Origin: AEGEAN-183 sp964002385
GTDB lineage: Bacteria; Pseudomonadota; Gammaproteobacteria; Magnimaribacterales; Magnimaribacteraceae
Length of the DNA stretch: 17,949 bases
Direction: 5' to 3'
Assembly: GCA_964002385.1 (NCBI GenBank)
Contig: CAXFFS010000025.1
Span: forward strand, 1 to 17,949
The translations under genes and the position numbers were made by a program. The notes under the pieces were generated by a model, which saw only the letters and a list, made by a program, of their open reading frames with translations, was not told where the DNA came from and did not search any database. Positions 1 through 8,169 of the stretch are shown here, piece by piece. Position 1 is the stretch's first letter. Every line of letters starts with the position of its first letter.

Positions 1-59
1 AAAGAGGTACAAAGAAGATAAGAAGAGACTTGAAAGCTCTTTTTTCAATTAAACCTAAG

Positions 60-1268
60 CTATTGAATGACTACCTTTCTATTATTTATTCTGGCTAAAA
101 ATCTTAATAAAACTAATAAATTGATAGCTCCCATAAAAGAAGCAAAAGCAAAAGACCAAAAATAATCGCCATACAAGTCAAAAAAGTATCCCCCTAAAAA
201 ACCACCCATTCCCATTCCTGTCCAACCAAAGAAAGAACCTAGGCTATTTGCTCTCCCAGCAAACTTTGCTGATACAACCATTCTGGTAGTAACTAAAATA
301 CTAGACATGACGCCTGAATAGGTAAAACCAAAAAAAGCTGCTAAAAGATAAAGTCCTATTGGATTAGTAACATAAGGAAACCATATTACTGAGACAGTCT
401 GACCTAAAGACATGAGCATATAAGCAGGCAAGGCACCAATCGTATCTCCTAACTTTCCTCCTAAAATTCTACCAAAGGCCCCACAAAACATCAGGACCAT
501 TAAGACGCTGGTGGCAAACTCTATGGTAAATTCAGCATCCGTTAATAATGGAACTAAATGAACAATTGGGACCGACATACAAATGCAACAAAATATTACA
601 GCTGAACAAAGCCAAGTGATGGCTTCTTTTTCAGATAAAGGAAAGTCTCTGGGCTCTTCCTCAGTAGAAGTCCTGGCCTGTTCACGCCAAGGGGACTCTC
701 TAATAAATAATGCAGCCGGAATAGCAATAGCAAGATAAATTATTGCCATAAAGTAATAAGCAGCTCGCCAGCCATCAGTTTCAATGATTATTCCAGAAAA
801 ATATGGGATTAAGCCCTGACCTACTGCTCCACCGGCAGCTGTGATTCCTAAAGCCAATCCTGGGTTATTGCGGAACCAAAATCCTACATTTGCAAATAAG
901 GGAGAAGTGACCATTGCATTTCCAAAAGCACCAAACAGAAAATAAAATCCATAGAAGTGATAAATATTTGTTTGTTTGCTTAAGAGGAATAATGATAAAG
1001 ACATCATTATGGCTGCCACTATCCCAAACCAACGAGTGCCATATTTATCAGCTATATAACCCCAAAAAACTCCAAAGACAGCAGAGGAAAAAGAAATTAC
1101 TGTATAACTAAGTGAAGTTTGCCCTCTTGACCAACCAAATTCTAAAGCAAGAGGCTTAAGAAAAACTGAGATTGAAGCTAAAGTACCAAAAGAAAGAGCG
1201 CTTAAGACAAAGACGCAAGCAACCATTACCCAGGCATAACTTGGATCTTTATCGCTGATATTGTTCAT
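60..1268 (-). CDS. MFS transporter, MCT/OFA-like
   Basis: This 402-residue protein is a 12-span inner-membrane permease of the major facilitator superfamily. The first half carries the loop 2-3 signature (GYIADKYGTRW, about residues 70-80), and a related copy (GRILGGKLGDTIG) lies in the second half, as expected for the two six-helix repeats. The layout and the early segment ending in RGQTSLSYT recall the monocarboxylate and oxalate/formate antiporter branch, which moves small organic acids. The substrate cannot be read from the sequence. The ATG at 1266-1268 is used; only a weak AGAAA-type ribosome site precedes it. A terminator hairpin lies between this gene and the receptor gene upstream, so it needs either read-through or a promoter hidden in that short gap. 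Family is confident; substrate is unknown. Confidence 0.88.
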   Translation of the reverse strand: MNNISDKDPSYAWVMVACVFVLSALSFGTLASISVFLKPLALEFGWSRGQTSLSYTVISFSSAVFGVFWGYIADKYGTRWFGIVAAIMMSLSLFLLSKQTNIYHFYGFYFLFGAFGNAMVTSPLFANVGFWFRNNPGLALGITAAGGAVGQGLIPYFSGIIIETDGWRAAYYFMAIIYLAIAIPAALFIRESPWREQARTSTEEEPRDFPLSEKEAITWLCSAVIFCCICMSVPIVHLVPLLTDAEFTIEFATSVLMVLMFCGAFGRILGGKLGDTIGALPAYMLMSLGQTVSVIWFPYVTNPIGLYLLAAFFGFTYSGVMSSILVTTRMVVSAKFAGRANSLGSFFGWTGMGMGGFLGGYFFDLYGDYFWSFAFASFMGAINLLVLLRFLARINNRKVVIQ

Positions 1269-1283
1269 AAATAAATTTCTACA

Positions 1284-1313
1284 TAAAAAGAAGGCCTCTA
1301 AGTGAGGCCTTCT
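1284..1313 (-). terminator. Intrinsic terminator of the TonB receptor gene
   Basis: A perfect 10-bp inverted repeat (AGAAGGCCTC at 1289-1298, GAGGCCTTCT at 1304-1313) encloses a 5-base loop. Read on the minus strand it is followed at once by a T tract (1284-1288). It lies 22 bases beyond the receptor stop codon, so it should end that transcript before the MFS gene. Confidence 0.88.
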
Positions 1314-1334
1314 CTTTAGACGTTAAGTTTGCTT

Positions 1335-4163
1335 TTATTGCAACTTATAATCAATACCCACCTTAATAATCCTGCCAACTGGGTTATGAGTATTAGCATC
1401 ATACGCAAGCTCATGAGGAACCAATGGAGGCTCTTCATCAGTTAAATTAATCACTGAAAAAGTTGTTTCCACTTTATCTTCAAAAGCGCTGAAACCTATA
1501 TGAAAGTCATAGGTTAGATGATCATCGATTTGTTGATCCATAAAGTAACCAGCACCTTGCATAGTGCCCAATGAATCAAAAGTAGAAGGTATTTCTACTC
1601 CATCAATGTACCTAGCATAAAGTCTTGCATAAACACCATTATTCATAAGTAAAGATGCATAAGCATTAAGCTTAAGGTCTGGCATCATACGTAATTCAAT
1701 AGGAAGCACTGTAGAACGTAGATTGTATTTACCAGCACCATCATACGGGTTGCCGTCAGCAGTTCCAGAAACATCATACTCAATAATATGATTCATGTTT
1801 CCACCAACTGACCAGAAACCTATGTCATTTTCAAAGGTGTATTTAACTTCTAAATCTATTCCTGCGGTATCTACATCATCACCGTTAATTAATTCAGCGA
1901 TTATCATTGTGATATCTTGCGGAACATTTACTGCAGGATCATAAAGTGCACCTGTAGCAGTTATTTTATCTGAACACGCACAAGTAGAAGCTTCTCTATT
2001 AAAAGGACCCTCTAAAGCGAGAGAGTAATAATCTAAATTAACAGTAAGCTGATCACTTGGTCTAACAATAACTCCAAATCCTATATTAGTTGATTCTTCG
2101 GGAGTTAAAGAAGCAGGAACAGGAGTCTCAATCTGAATATATTCACCTGCTGGCGCATAAAGCTCTAGAGAGTATGAAGCTTGAGTTGGTATGCTAGGAA
2201 CTCTAAATACCTGCTCATAGGATGCTCTTAATGTTACCTTATCTGACACATCTGAGATTATGGAAAGTTTAGGCTTGGTTATTGCGTCTAAACCATAATC
2301 TTCATGACGAGCACCAATAGTCACAGTGGTATTTTCTGAGATTGGTAAAAGCGCTTCACCGAAAAGTGACCAAACTCTAGTTTCTATATAACTCTCCTGG
2401 GATACTCCCAAGAATACAAAAGGTGAATTTTGTGGTCCATCCACTCTGTTATCTCCAGTAGGATTGTATTGACTATCCCACCATCTATACTGATAACCAG
2501 CAGCCCAAGCAAGATTTCCTCCACCCATTTCGATGTCTGATTCTCCAGTCAATGTAGCTTCAGTTACTACGTTCTCTACTTGAGTGACACTAGAAGCAAC
2601 TCCGTTGAAGTACTGTCTTACCGAAGGATGATTAGCCAGAGCACTCCCTCCAGTAGCTCCTATAGCAGATCCAAAGGGGTTGTACCAATAACAACCTGAA
2701 GCAGTGTCTCCACGAAGTGCATCATTTGCTGCATCCCAAGGGTTAGACCCAACTCTTGGACAATTGTGGCCTGAAAGTCCTGCCAAAGCATCTTGCACTC
2801 TCAAATGAAGTGGATCAAATGTAAAACCATCCACTGAATGATTTGTATAAGTAACAGATACATCTAAATCCATTCCACTGTCAAAAGAATGTAGAATTCC
2901 TGCATTCAACCTCATGGTTTCATGAAAACGCTTACCGCTTTGAGAAGGACCTTCAACTGCTAAAGTTCTACCCCAAAAATGCAATCCACCTGCTGATTGG
3001 TATTGAGCTTGCCTTTCTGCACTTAGTGTAGATAAGAAATCTACTGCTCCTGGGTTATTAAGCGGAACATACATAAAGTATGGTACTGCAGAAGTACATG
3101 TTAATGGATCTCCAGCACAGTAATTAGAAGATCCTGGGTTTGTGTGTGGAAAACTAGGAGAGGTGTTATACCAACCTTCTAAGTCTGCATAAAGCACATC
3201 CATGTAAACTGAAGTGGAATCACTTACCTCAAACTCTACTTGAGCGAAGAACTTCTTCCTCTCCTGTTCATCAATTAAGTTAAAGAAAGGCGTGTAGTTA
3301 TATCCGCATCTTCCCAAGCTAAGAGCAAAGGAACTTGTAAACTCTGATGCATATCCACATTTCGGATCCGTATCTAAACCACCATATAAGGTACCTGGCC
3401 AACCTGCAGCAGGTCCAAATCCTCCTGGATTACCAAAAGAAGATATACCTAGAGGCCATCCACTAGGTGAACTGTAGTCAACAAAACTCCTTTCCCAAAC
3501 AGGAAGCCTGTCTCTTTTCTCATACTCTAGTGCTATCATTAAATTAGCACCGCTATTGCCAGTACCCCAAACCATAGAAACATTCTTATCGCCATCACTT
3601 CCATCATTATCAGAGAAGTTTCCTTTAACCTCTAAGCCTTCAAATCCCTTTCTTGTTATGAAGTTAAGGACACCTGTAATAGCGTCAGATCCATAAGTTA
3701 CCGCACCACCATTTTTTAGTAATTCCATTCTTTGCATTGCAATCATAGGAAAGTTACCTACATCAACAGGATAAACAGCTGATTTTGCTGATCTAACAGC
3801 TGCAGCCGCAACTCTCTTACCGTTGATAAGAACAAGACCTCTGTCTCCTCCCATACCACGGATATTGATATTCTTCAGTCCAGTTGCAACACCACTTCCT
3901 TGAAACTGATCTTGTTGGTTTAGAGTACCTGACATAGAAGGCAGGTTAAGGATTACGTCTATCATATTAGGACTTCCTTGTGCTTCTAGCTCATCTCTAC
4001 CGATCACATCAACCGGCACAGCTTGGTTTTGCGCTGAGACTTTAATCAAAGAACCAGTAACAACTACCTCTTCAATATCTGCATCAGCAGCAAAAACATT
4101 AAAACCAGTCAGTAAAAAAGAAAATAAAATTAGGCTACGAACCATCTTTCTCAAATTATGCAT
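1335..4163 (-). CDS. TonB-dependent outer-membrane receptor
   Basis: This 942-residue outer-membrane receptor should import a scarce or bulky substrate using TonB-ExbBD energy. A signal peptide ends near FNVFA (residue 25). A TonB box (EEVVVTG, 31-37) follows, then a plug domain to about residue 170 with the typical NINIRGMGGDRG and VTYGSDAITGVLNFITR segments, then a 22-strand-type barrel. The barrel loops contain several cysteine pairs, including CGY...GRCGY, YCAGDPLTC and TCAC, suggesting disulfide-braced extracellular loops. The protein ends in YKLQ rather than the usual terminal aromatic residue. The ATG at 4161-4163 is supported by a GGGGAG ribosome site five bases upstream. The gene has its own predicted promoter and a strong terminator, so it is probably monocistronic. 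The ligand is not identifiable; nearby genes hint at lipids or sterols. Confidence 0.95.
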   Translation of the reverse strand: MHNLRKMVRSLILFSFLLTGFNVFAADADIEEVVVTGSLIKVSAQNQAVPVDVIGRDELEAQGSPNMIDVILNLPSMSGTLNQQDQFQGSGVATGLKNINIRGMGGDRGLVLINGKRVAAAAVRSAKSAVYPVDVGNFPMIAMQRMELLKNGGAVTYGSDAITGVLNFITRKGFEGLEVKGNFSDNDGSDGDKNVSMVWGTGNSGANLMIALEYEKRDRLPVWERSFVDYSSPSGWPLGISSFGNPGGFGPAAGWPGTLYGGLDTDPKCGYASEFTSSFALSLGRCGYNYTPFFNLIDEQERKKFFAQVEFEVSDSTSVYMDVLYADLEGWYNTSPSFPHTNPGSSNYCAGDPLTCTSAVPYFMYVPLNNPGAVDFLSTLSAERQAQYQSAGGLHFWGRTLAVEGPSQSGKRFHETMRLNAGILHSFDSGMDLDVSVTYTNHSVDGFTFDPLHLRVQDALAGLSGHNCPRVGSNPWDAANDALRGDTASGCYWYNPFGSAIGATGGSALANHPSVRQYFNGVASSVTQVENVVTEATLTGESDIEMGGGNLAWAAGYQYRWWDSQYNPTGDNRVDGPQNSPFVFLGVSQESYIETRVWSLFGEALLPISENTTVTIGARHEDYGLDAITKPKLSIISDVSDKVTLRASYEQVFRVPSIPTQASYSLELYAPAGEYIQIETPVPASLTPEESTNIGFGVIVRPSDQLTVNLDYYSLALEGPFNREASTCACSDKITATGALYDPAVNVPQDITMIIAELINGDDVDTAGIDLEVKYTFENDIGFWSVGGNMNHIIEYDVSGTADGNPYDGAGKYNLRSTVLPIELRMMPDLKLNAYASLLMNNGVYARLYARYIDGVEIPSTFDSLGTMQGAGYFMDQQIDDHLTYDFHIGFSAFEDKVETTFSVINLTDEEPPLVPHELAYDANTHNPVGRIIKVGIDYKLQ

Positions 4164-4192
4164 AACTTCTCCCCATAATTATTAATAAAGTC

Positions 4193-4214
4193 AAACACCT
4201 TTAGATGGGTGTTT
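4193..4214 (-). other. Hairpin in receptor leader
   Basis: An inverted repeat (AAACACC at 4193-4199, GGTGTTT at 4208-4214) with an 8-base loop lies between the hupE-like stop and the receptor start. No clear T run follows on the minus strand, so it is a weak terminator at best. If the promoter at 4225-4253 is right, the hairpin lies in the 5' leader of the receptor mRNA, close to the ribosome site. Confidence 0.45.
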
Positions 4215-4224
4215 TATAGTCTTG

Positions 4225-4253
4225 ATAGTAATACACCCCCTAGGGATGATCAA
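4225..4253 (-). promoter_or_regulatory. Predicted sigma70 promoter for the TonB receptor
   Basis: Read on the minus strand, TTGATC (-35, 4248-4253) and TACTAT (-10, 4225-4230) are separated by exactly 17 bases. Each matches four of six consensus positions. The -35 box starts two bases past the upstream stop codon, giving a leader of roughly 55 bases. A CCCTAGGG palindrome (4238-4245) sits in the spacer and could be an operator. This is a visual match only. Confidence 0.45.
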
Positions 4254-4254
4254 C

Positions 4255-5214
4255 CTAAAAAATTAATATCTTATTAACCCTTTCGATTAACCAAAAACAG
4301 GCTATTCCCCCGATCACATAAGAAGAAAGTTGAAAAGTTATCTGAGTGATCTTAATTCTGTTTAGTACCCATACAATCATCACAAAAATTGGTACCACTA
4401 ACAATTGGCCCACTTCTATGCCTAAATTAAAGAAAAATAGGGAATAAAGTAAAGAGGCTTCTGAGAATCCTATTTCAGACAAGGCTCCGGCAAACCCAAA
4501 CCCATGTAATAAACCGAAGCCAAACGCTAATAACCAAGGCGTTTTCTTATATTTTTCTCCACTCCCCACTTCTAGAGCCAAATAAATAAGAGTTAAGGCT
4601 ATCAGGGCTTCTGCGCTAGATTGGGGTAATTGAAAGATACCGGTTACAGATAAGGCAAGAGTCAGGCTGTGAGCTAAGGTAAAAGCGGTAATGGTCTTAA
4701 TCAAGGTCTTAAAGCCAACCACTATGAAGATCAGACCCAGAACAAAAATTAAATGATCAATTCCACTTAAAAGATGTTCTACGCCCAACCAAAAGTAATT
4801 GGTAGGATACAGGTTAGATTCCCCTGGAATCATCACCTTAGGTTCATTTACTGATACCAGACCTTCATACTGGCCTCCATCAAAGAATTGAATGCTAATG
4901 AGAGCATCAGTCATTCTGGTCAATCCCTTAATTGTCAGCTCTTGGTTTCTCAGATCTGACTCACAAACTAAGCTAGATGTGGTTACTTGGTACTTACCTT
5001 CTATCTCAGGCAAAAAGTTAAGTGTTTCCTTGCAATCAGATGGAAAAACAACACTTCCTGGTTGCGTTAAAACATTTGAAGGAAATCTCCAAACTACATC
5101 AAAAGACTTGGCTTCAACCTCGCTTAAAGTTAGCCGAGCAGGATTTAACTCATGCGCTTGAAGATTGTTAAAACTAATTAAGATTAAAGAAATTAAAAAA
5201 AATAATTTTGACAT
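4255..5214 (-). CDS. HupE/UreJ-type membrane metal transport protein
   Basis: This 319-residue protein fits the long HupE/UreJ_2 family: signal peptide, a periplasmic domain of about 120 residues, then roughly six or seven membrane spans. The conserved motifs are GVEHLLSGIDHLIF (H147, D153, H154), TAFTLAHSLTLAL (H182), LLHGFGFAGA (H237) and FFNLGIEVGQ (E267). HupE and UreJ relatives are linked to nickel or cobalt uptake; the metal here is unknown. The signal peptide appears to be cut after LQA, leaving HELNP at the mature N-terminus and exposing a histidine that could bind metal. Two cysteines (C61, C84) in the periplasmic part may form a disulfide. Its ATG overlaps the stop of the upstream isomerase gene (TAATG), which suggests translational coupling. 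It is the last gene of the long minus-strand operon. Confidence 0.88.
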   Translation of the reverse strand: MSKLFFLISLILISFNNLQAHELNPARLTLSEVEAKSFDVVWRFPSNVLTQPGSVVFPSDCKETLNFLPEIEGKYQVTTSSLVCESDLRNQELTIKGLTRMTDALISIQFFDGGQYEGLVSVNEPKVMIPGESNLYPTNYFWLGVEHLLSGIDHLIFVLGLIFIVVGFKTLIKTITAFTLAHSLTLALSVTGIFQLPQSSAEALIALTLIYLALEVGSGEKYKKTPWLLAFGFGLLHGFGFAGALSEIGFSEASLLYSLFFFNLGIEVGQLLVVPIFVMIVWVLNRIKITQITFQLSSYVIGGIACFWLIERVNKILIF

Positions 5215-6020
5215 TAATCTTGGTAATTAAATTTAGGATTGATTTGAATTTCATAATCCTTTTTTAAATCTTCAATATAATTTTTCATACTCTCTTGTTT
5301 CTTATCCAGCAAATAGTTAATTAACACTGCTCTCTTCACTTCTTCAAGGTCAGGTGATTTAGCTTCCGTAATTTGAGAAATTTTAATTAAATGAGTTCCA
5401 TAGATGGAATCAAAAGGGCCTACCCAAACTCCCACCTCTCTGTAGATAAAATTTTCAGAAAAACCAACACCAAAATCTCTATCAATCTCTTTGGGAGTTT
5501 TATTGACAAAGTTTTTTCCAACTAAAAAAGGGTCACTATCAGGTAGGTTATTCTGATCTTGCATTACTTTGAGGGCATTCACTGCCCTTTCAGATCCATT
5601 CTTCTCTTTAGAGAAGTAAAGATGACTAAAGCTTAGTCTTCTGTCCATATAGTAATCAGCTTCTTTAGATTGGAAATACTCTTCAAGGTCTGATTCAGTG
5701 GGAGGCTTGCTCTGTTCTTCTTGCTTTAAAAAACCTATCTTTTGAGCCAGTCTCCTTTTGATAATGATATCGTCTTTATCCAGGTTTAGTTTTAAGGCCT
5801 CTCTATAAAGAATCTCTTCTTCAATTAGTTGGTTGATAATTCCTTGAAAATCTTGGCTATTTGGTGGTCTACCAACTTGTGCTGTCCAAGTTTCTATTAA
5901 ACTATTTATCTCATCGTCATGGAGGATGATAGTTTTATCTTGATTACTGGAATCAAGCCAAATATCTAGCAGAAGAATAGCCAGACCTATGCATAAGAAG
6001 GAGAGTAACTTCTTAGTCAT
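5214..6020 (-). CDS. Membrane-anchored parvulin-like peptidyl-prolyl isomerase
   Basis: This 268-residue protein has one N-terminal hydrophobic segment (residues 5-22), which could be an anchor or uncleaved signal, and a helical SurA-N-like stretch (about 34-105). A parvulin-type region follows (about 125-218). Visible marks are RRLSFSHLYFS (128-137), matching the first strand of the parvulin fold, and VGPFDSIYGTHLIKISQ (200-216), matching the family's GP-S-YG-H-L block. It should assist folding of exported proteins in the periplasm. The core resembles Rotamase_2-type proteins and is divergent, so it may act more as a chaperone than a fast isomerase. It lies 15 bases after a DUF3604 lipoprotein gene and overlaps the hupE-like gene by one base. 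This order suggests service to these exported products. Confidence 0.83.
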   Translation of the reverse strand: MTKKLLSFLCIGLAILLLDIWLDSSNQDKTIILHDDEINSLIETWTAQVGRPPNSQDFQGIINQLIEEEILYREALKLNLDKDDIIIKRRLAQKIGFLKQEEQSKPPTESDLEEYFQSKEADYYMDRRLSFSHLYFSKEKNGSERAVNALKVMQDQNNLPDSDPFLVGKNFVNKTPKEIDRDFGVGFSENFIYREVGVWVGPFDSIYGTHLIKISQITEAKSPDLEEVKRAVLINYLLDKKQESMKNYIEDLKKDYEIQINPKFNYQD

Positions 6021-6035
6021 TAAGGTCTCTAATAT

Positions 6036-8102
6036 CTATGCTTCAGGCGTATACCAGATCGGTGAAGACCAAGCTCTTTCCTGTAGAGTTTTGTGTAAGT
6101 CTGGTCTGGGTTCGACACCATTTCTAATTGCGTCCCAAGTAGACCAACGACAAGTTGGATTCTCTAATACTCTTACATAATAAAAAGCTTTTTGGGTAGG
6201 GTTAAAGTCAGGATCTTTCCAATAGGTTTTTAATTCTGAAGCGCCTAGATTAGAGCTAATAGAACAATCCGAAAGGTTAACTTTAGCTCCATTATCTGCG
6301 CACCTGTGAGTTTCAGGATCTACTTCAAGGCCGTCGGAACAAGCTACATCATAAACCTGTTCATTTGGTCTACCTACAGGCTCACCTATGGCATTTTCAG
6401 CAAAACCTTTGATAATTTGCACCCTTTGGAGCGGAGCTCCTCTGGTGTCACTTACCGCCCAAACTAAAAATTCAGGAGAGTCTCCACCAACAAGATCTCC
6501 TCCCATTGGCACCCCTTTTGCGTAAGCTTGTTTAATTAGACCTTCGTCTGAAAGAGAAGTATCACTTAAATTTTCTCCTGCAAAGAATCTCAATTTGATT
6601 TTGCTACCAGATGTAGCATAAGTTTCTTTCCTTCTAAAAGCATTGAAAATGGAGTCTCTTGTATTTTCTTCGGCCCAAACTACAGCCAATCCAGATGCAC
6701 TCCATTGACGAAACCCTGGGTTACTGTAATAAGTTTCTCCAAATTTCTTTAAACCTATTAATCTAGCACCGGGTAAATCATCATTGTCCATAATTAGTTG
6801 AACTTGTTCATCTGGTAATGGAACCGAACCTCTGCCTTGAGGGGTTCCATCCAGGATACCTATTTTGGAGTGGAAATCTGATTCATCATCTGAAATAGCT
6901 CCCGTATGAGTATCACTTGCTCCTACTAGACCAAATTTATACGGATTACCCCTTTGTTCTTCTTGTAAACTTATGCCGTCTAGATACGCTTGTCTGACAT
7001 AACTTCCATCTGGCCTGCTCCAACCCGTTCCACCTACTCTGGTGTCCATAATTTCAAAATCTGCCCACTCGTCATTTGGAGATAATAAGGGGTGTGTATC
7101 AGAAGTGCCTTTAACTTGTGTCATTTCTACAAGGGGCTCATTTCTCATTCTAAAGTCAGCGTACTCTTTGCCAATTGGGTACCCTGCCCAATCTTCTAAT
7201 TCAAACATTTGTCCGTTAGAACCATTGGAATTATGAGGAATGGCTAAGGTATCAACACCCCTATCTCTTAAATCATCCATCCAAGTCCATAAGTCTTCAG
7301 GGTTTAAAGATTTTAATCTTGAAAATGGTTCAACTGTTACACGATCTCCTTTAAAAACTACATTTCTGTGTAGGTTTCCTCCTTCATAAGGTCCTGTTCC
7401 AAAAGGATTAAGAGTAGTTACATTCTCACCAGAACGGGTTGTTGAGCTGGTATATTCGTAAGCCACGAAGGTCGTAAAATTACCAGGATCATTGTGCTCT
7501 TGGGCACTACGAATAATATCTCTCCATGCTGACCTGTGTTTATCAACGTCGTAAATACTTATCACCCGTGCCTGATCTCCCGTCCACAAATACTTTACCA
7601 TTCCCATAAAATTGAAATCCGCAACTAAGCTTCTGACTTGAGTAGCAAACAAAGCTCCCCTTCTGGGAATCGATTCAACGGTTCTATTCTCTAGAATATT
7701 AAGGTTGGTAAAAGGTTCAGTGCCTGGTGTAGTGTTATTAGGGTCGGCCCACCATTCTACGTTACCCATTAAAAAACCATGATCAGTTACCGCGTAAAAA
7801 TCTAGCGGTTCTCTCATTTGCATGTCAAAACCTAAAGGATGCTGAATCGTTCCGCCTTTAGCGTATTTATAAGCATCATCAGGAGTGGCTGTAGTACCAA
7901 AAATATAAGCATCGAAAGAGTGCTTAGTATGGACATGTAGATCTCCAAAATAAACATTTCTATCTTCATTAAATCCAGGCGTGTTGCCAGATTCTGTCTC
8001 ATCAGGACCCAGATTGCTGTAGTCAACAATATCGTCACCTGAAGTACAACTCCATAAAAATACTACGAAAACTAAACTTAAATTTCTAAATAAATGTTTC
8101 AT
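6036..8102 (-). CDS. DUF3604 lipoprotein A (PHP-like metal sites)
   Basis: This 688-residue protein of the DUF3604 family (function unknown) has a lipoprotein signal with a probable lipobox LWSC (Cys19), so it is likely membrane-anchored outside the cytoplasm. The ordered motifs look like a PHP-type metal hydrolase: GDLHVHT (H56, H58), VTDHG (D107, H108), AYEYTSS (E216), NLHRNV (H245), IPHNSNGSNG (H290) and GASDTHT (D397, H399). The C-terminal part holds four cysteines (588, 601, 613, 651) and the conserved ending ERAWSSPIWY. It is closest to paralogue C, not to the physically nearer B; A and C share SFDAYIFGTTATPDDAY. An AGGGG ribosome site lies five bases before the ATG. The motif set is seen directly; enzymatic activity and substrate are inferred or unknown. 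Confidence 0.9.
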   Translation of the reverse strand: MKHLFRNLSLVFVVFLWSCTSGDDIVDYSNLGPDETESGNTPGFNEDRNVYFGDLHVHTKHSFDAYIFGTTATPDDAYKYAKGGTIQHPLGFDMQMREPLDFYAVTDHGFLMGNVEWWADPNNTTPGTEPFTNLNILENRTVESIPRRGALFATQVRSLVADFNFMGMVKYLWTGDQARVISIYDVDKHRSAWRDIIRSAQEHNDPGNFTTFVAYEYTSSTTRSGENVTTLNPFGTGPYEGGNLHRNVVFKGDRVTVEPFSRLKSLNPEDLWTWMDDLRDRGVDTLAIPHNSNGSNGQMFELEDWAGYPIGKEYADFRMRNEPLVEMTQVKGTSDTHPLLSPNDEWADFEIMDTRVGGTGWSRPDGSYVRQAYLDGISLQEEQRGNPYKFGLVGASDTHTGAISDDESDFHSKIGILDGTPQGRGSVPLPDEQVQLIMDNDDLPGARLIGLKKFGETYYSNPGFRQWSASGLAVVWAEENTRDSIFNAFRRKETYATSGSKIKLRFFAGENLSDTSLSDEGLIKQAYAKGVPMGGDLVGGDSPEFLVWAVSDTRGAPLQRVQIIKGFAENAIGEPVGRPNEQVYDVACSDGLEVDPETHRCADNGAKVNLSDCSISSNLGASELKTYWKDPDFNPTQKAFYYVRVLENPTCRWSTWDAIRNGVEPRPDLHKTLQERAWSSPIWYTPEA

Positions 8103-8124
8103 CTTTTCCCCTAAAAAAGCTCTC

Positions 8125-8146
8125 CTACTTATAACAGAATAAGTAG
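8125..8146 (-). other. Hairpin between acyl-CoA dehydrogenase and DUF3604 A
   Basis: A perfect 8-bp inverted repeat (CTACTTAT at 8125-8132, ATAAGTAG at 8139-8146) has a 6-base loop. On the minus strand, a run of six Ts (8113-8118) begins six bases beyond the stem, so it is not a textbook terminator. It may cause partial termination, or stabilise the transcript end between operon halves. Confidence 0.5.
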
Positions 8147-8169
8147 TAAATAAAAAGTTACTTGCCAGT

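Noticed and set aside
1..50. End of a plus-strand gene (frame ending in EVQRR at base 21) with a short stem AAGAG/CTCTT (23-27, 37-41) and T run
   Set aside because: Too few codons to identify a protein, other frames are also open there, and a 5-bp stem is weak. It may be a real terminator facing the MFS gene but is not supported enough to list.
4892..5161. Plus-strand 89-codon frame opposite the hupE-like gene
   Set aside because: It mirrors the opposite strand of a well-supported gene, lacks a ribosome site and has no recognisable protein features.
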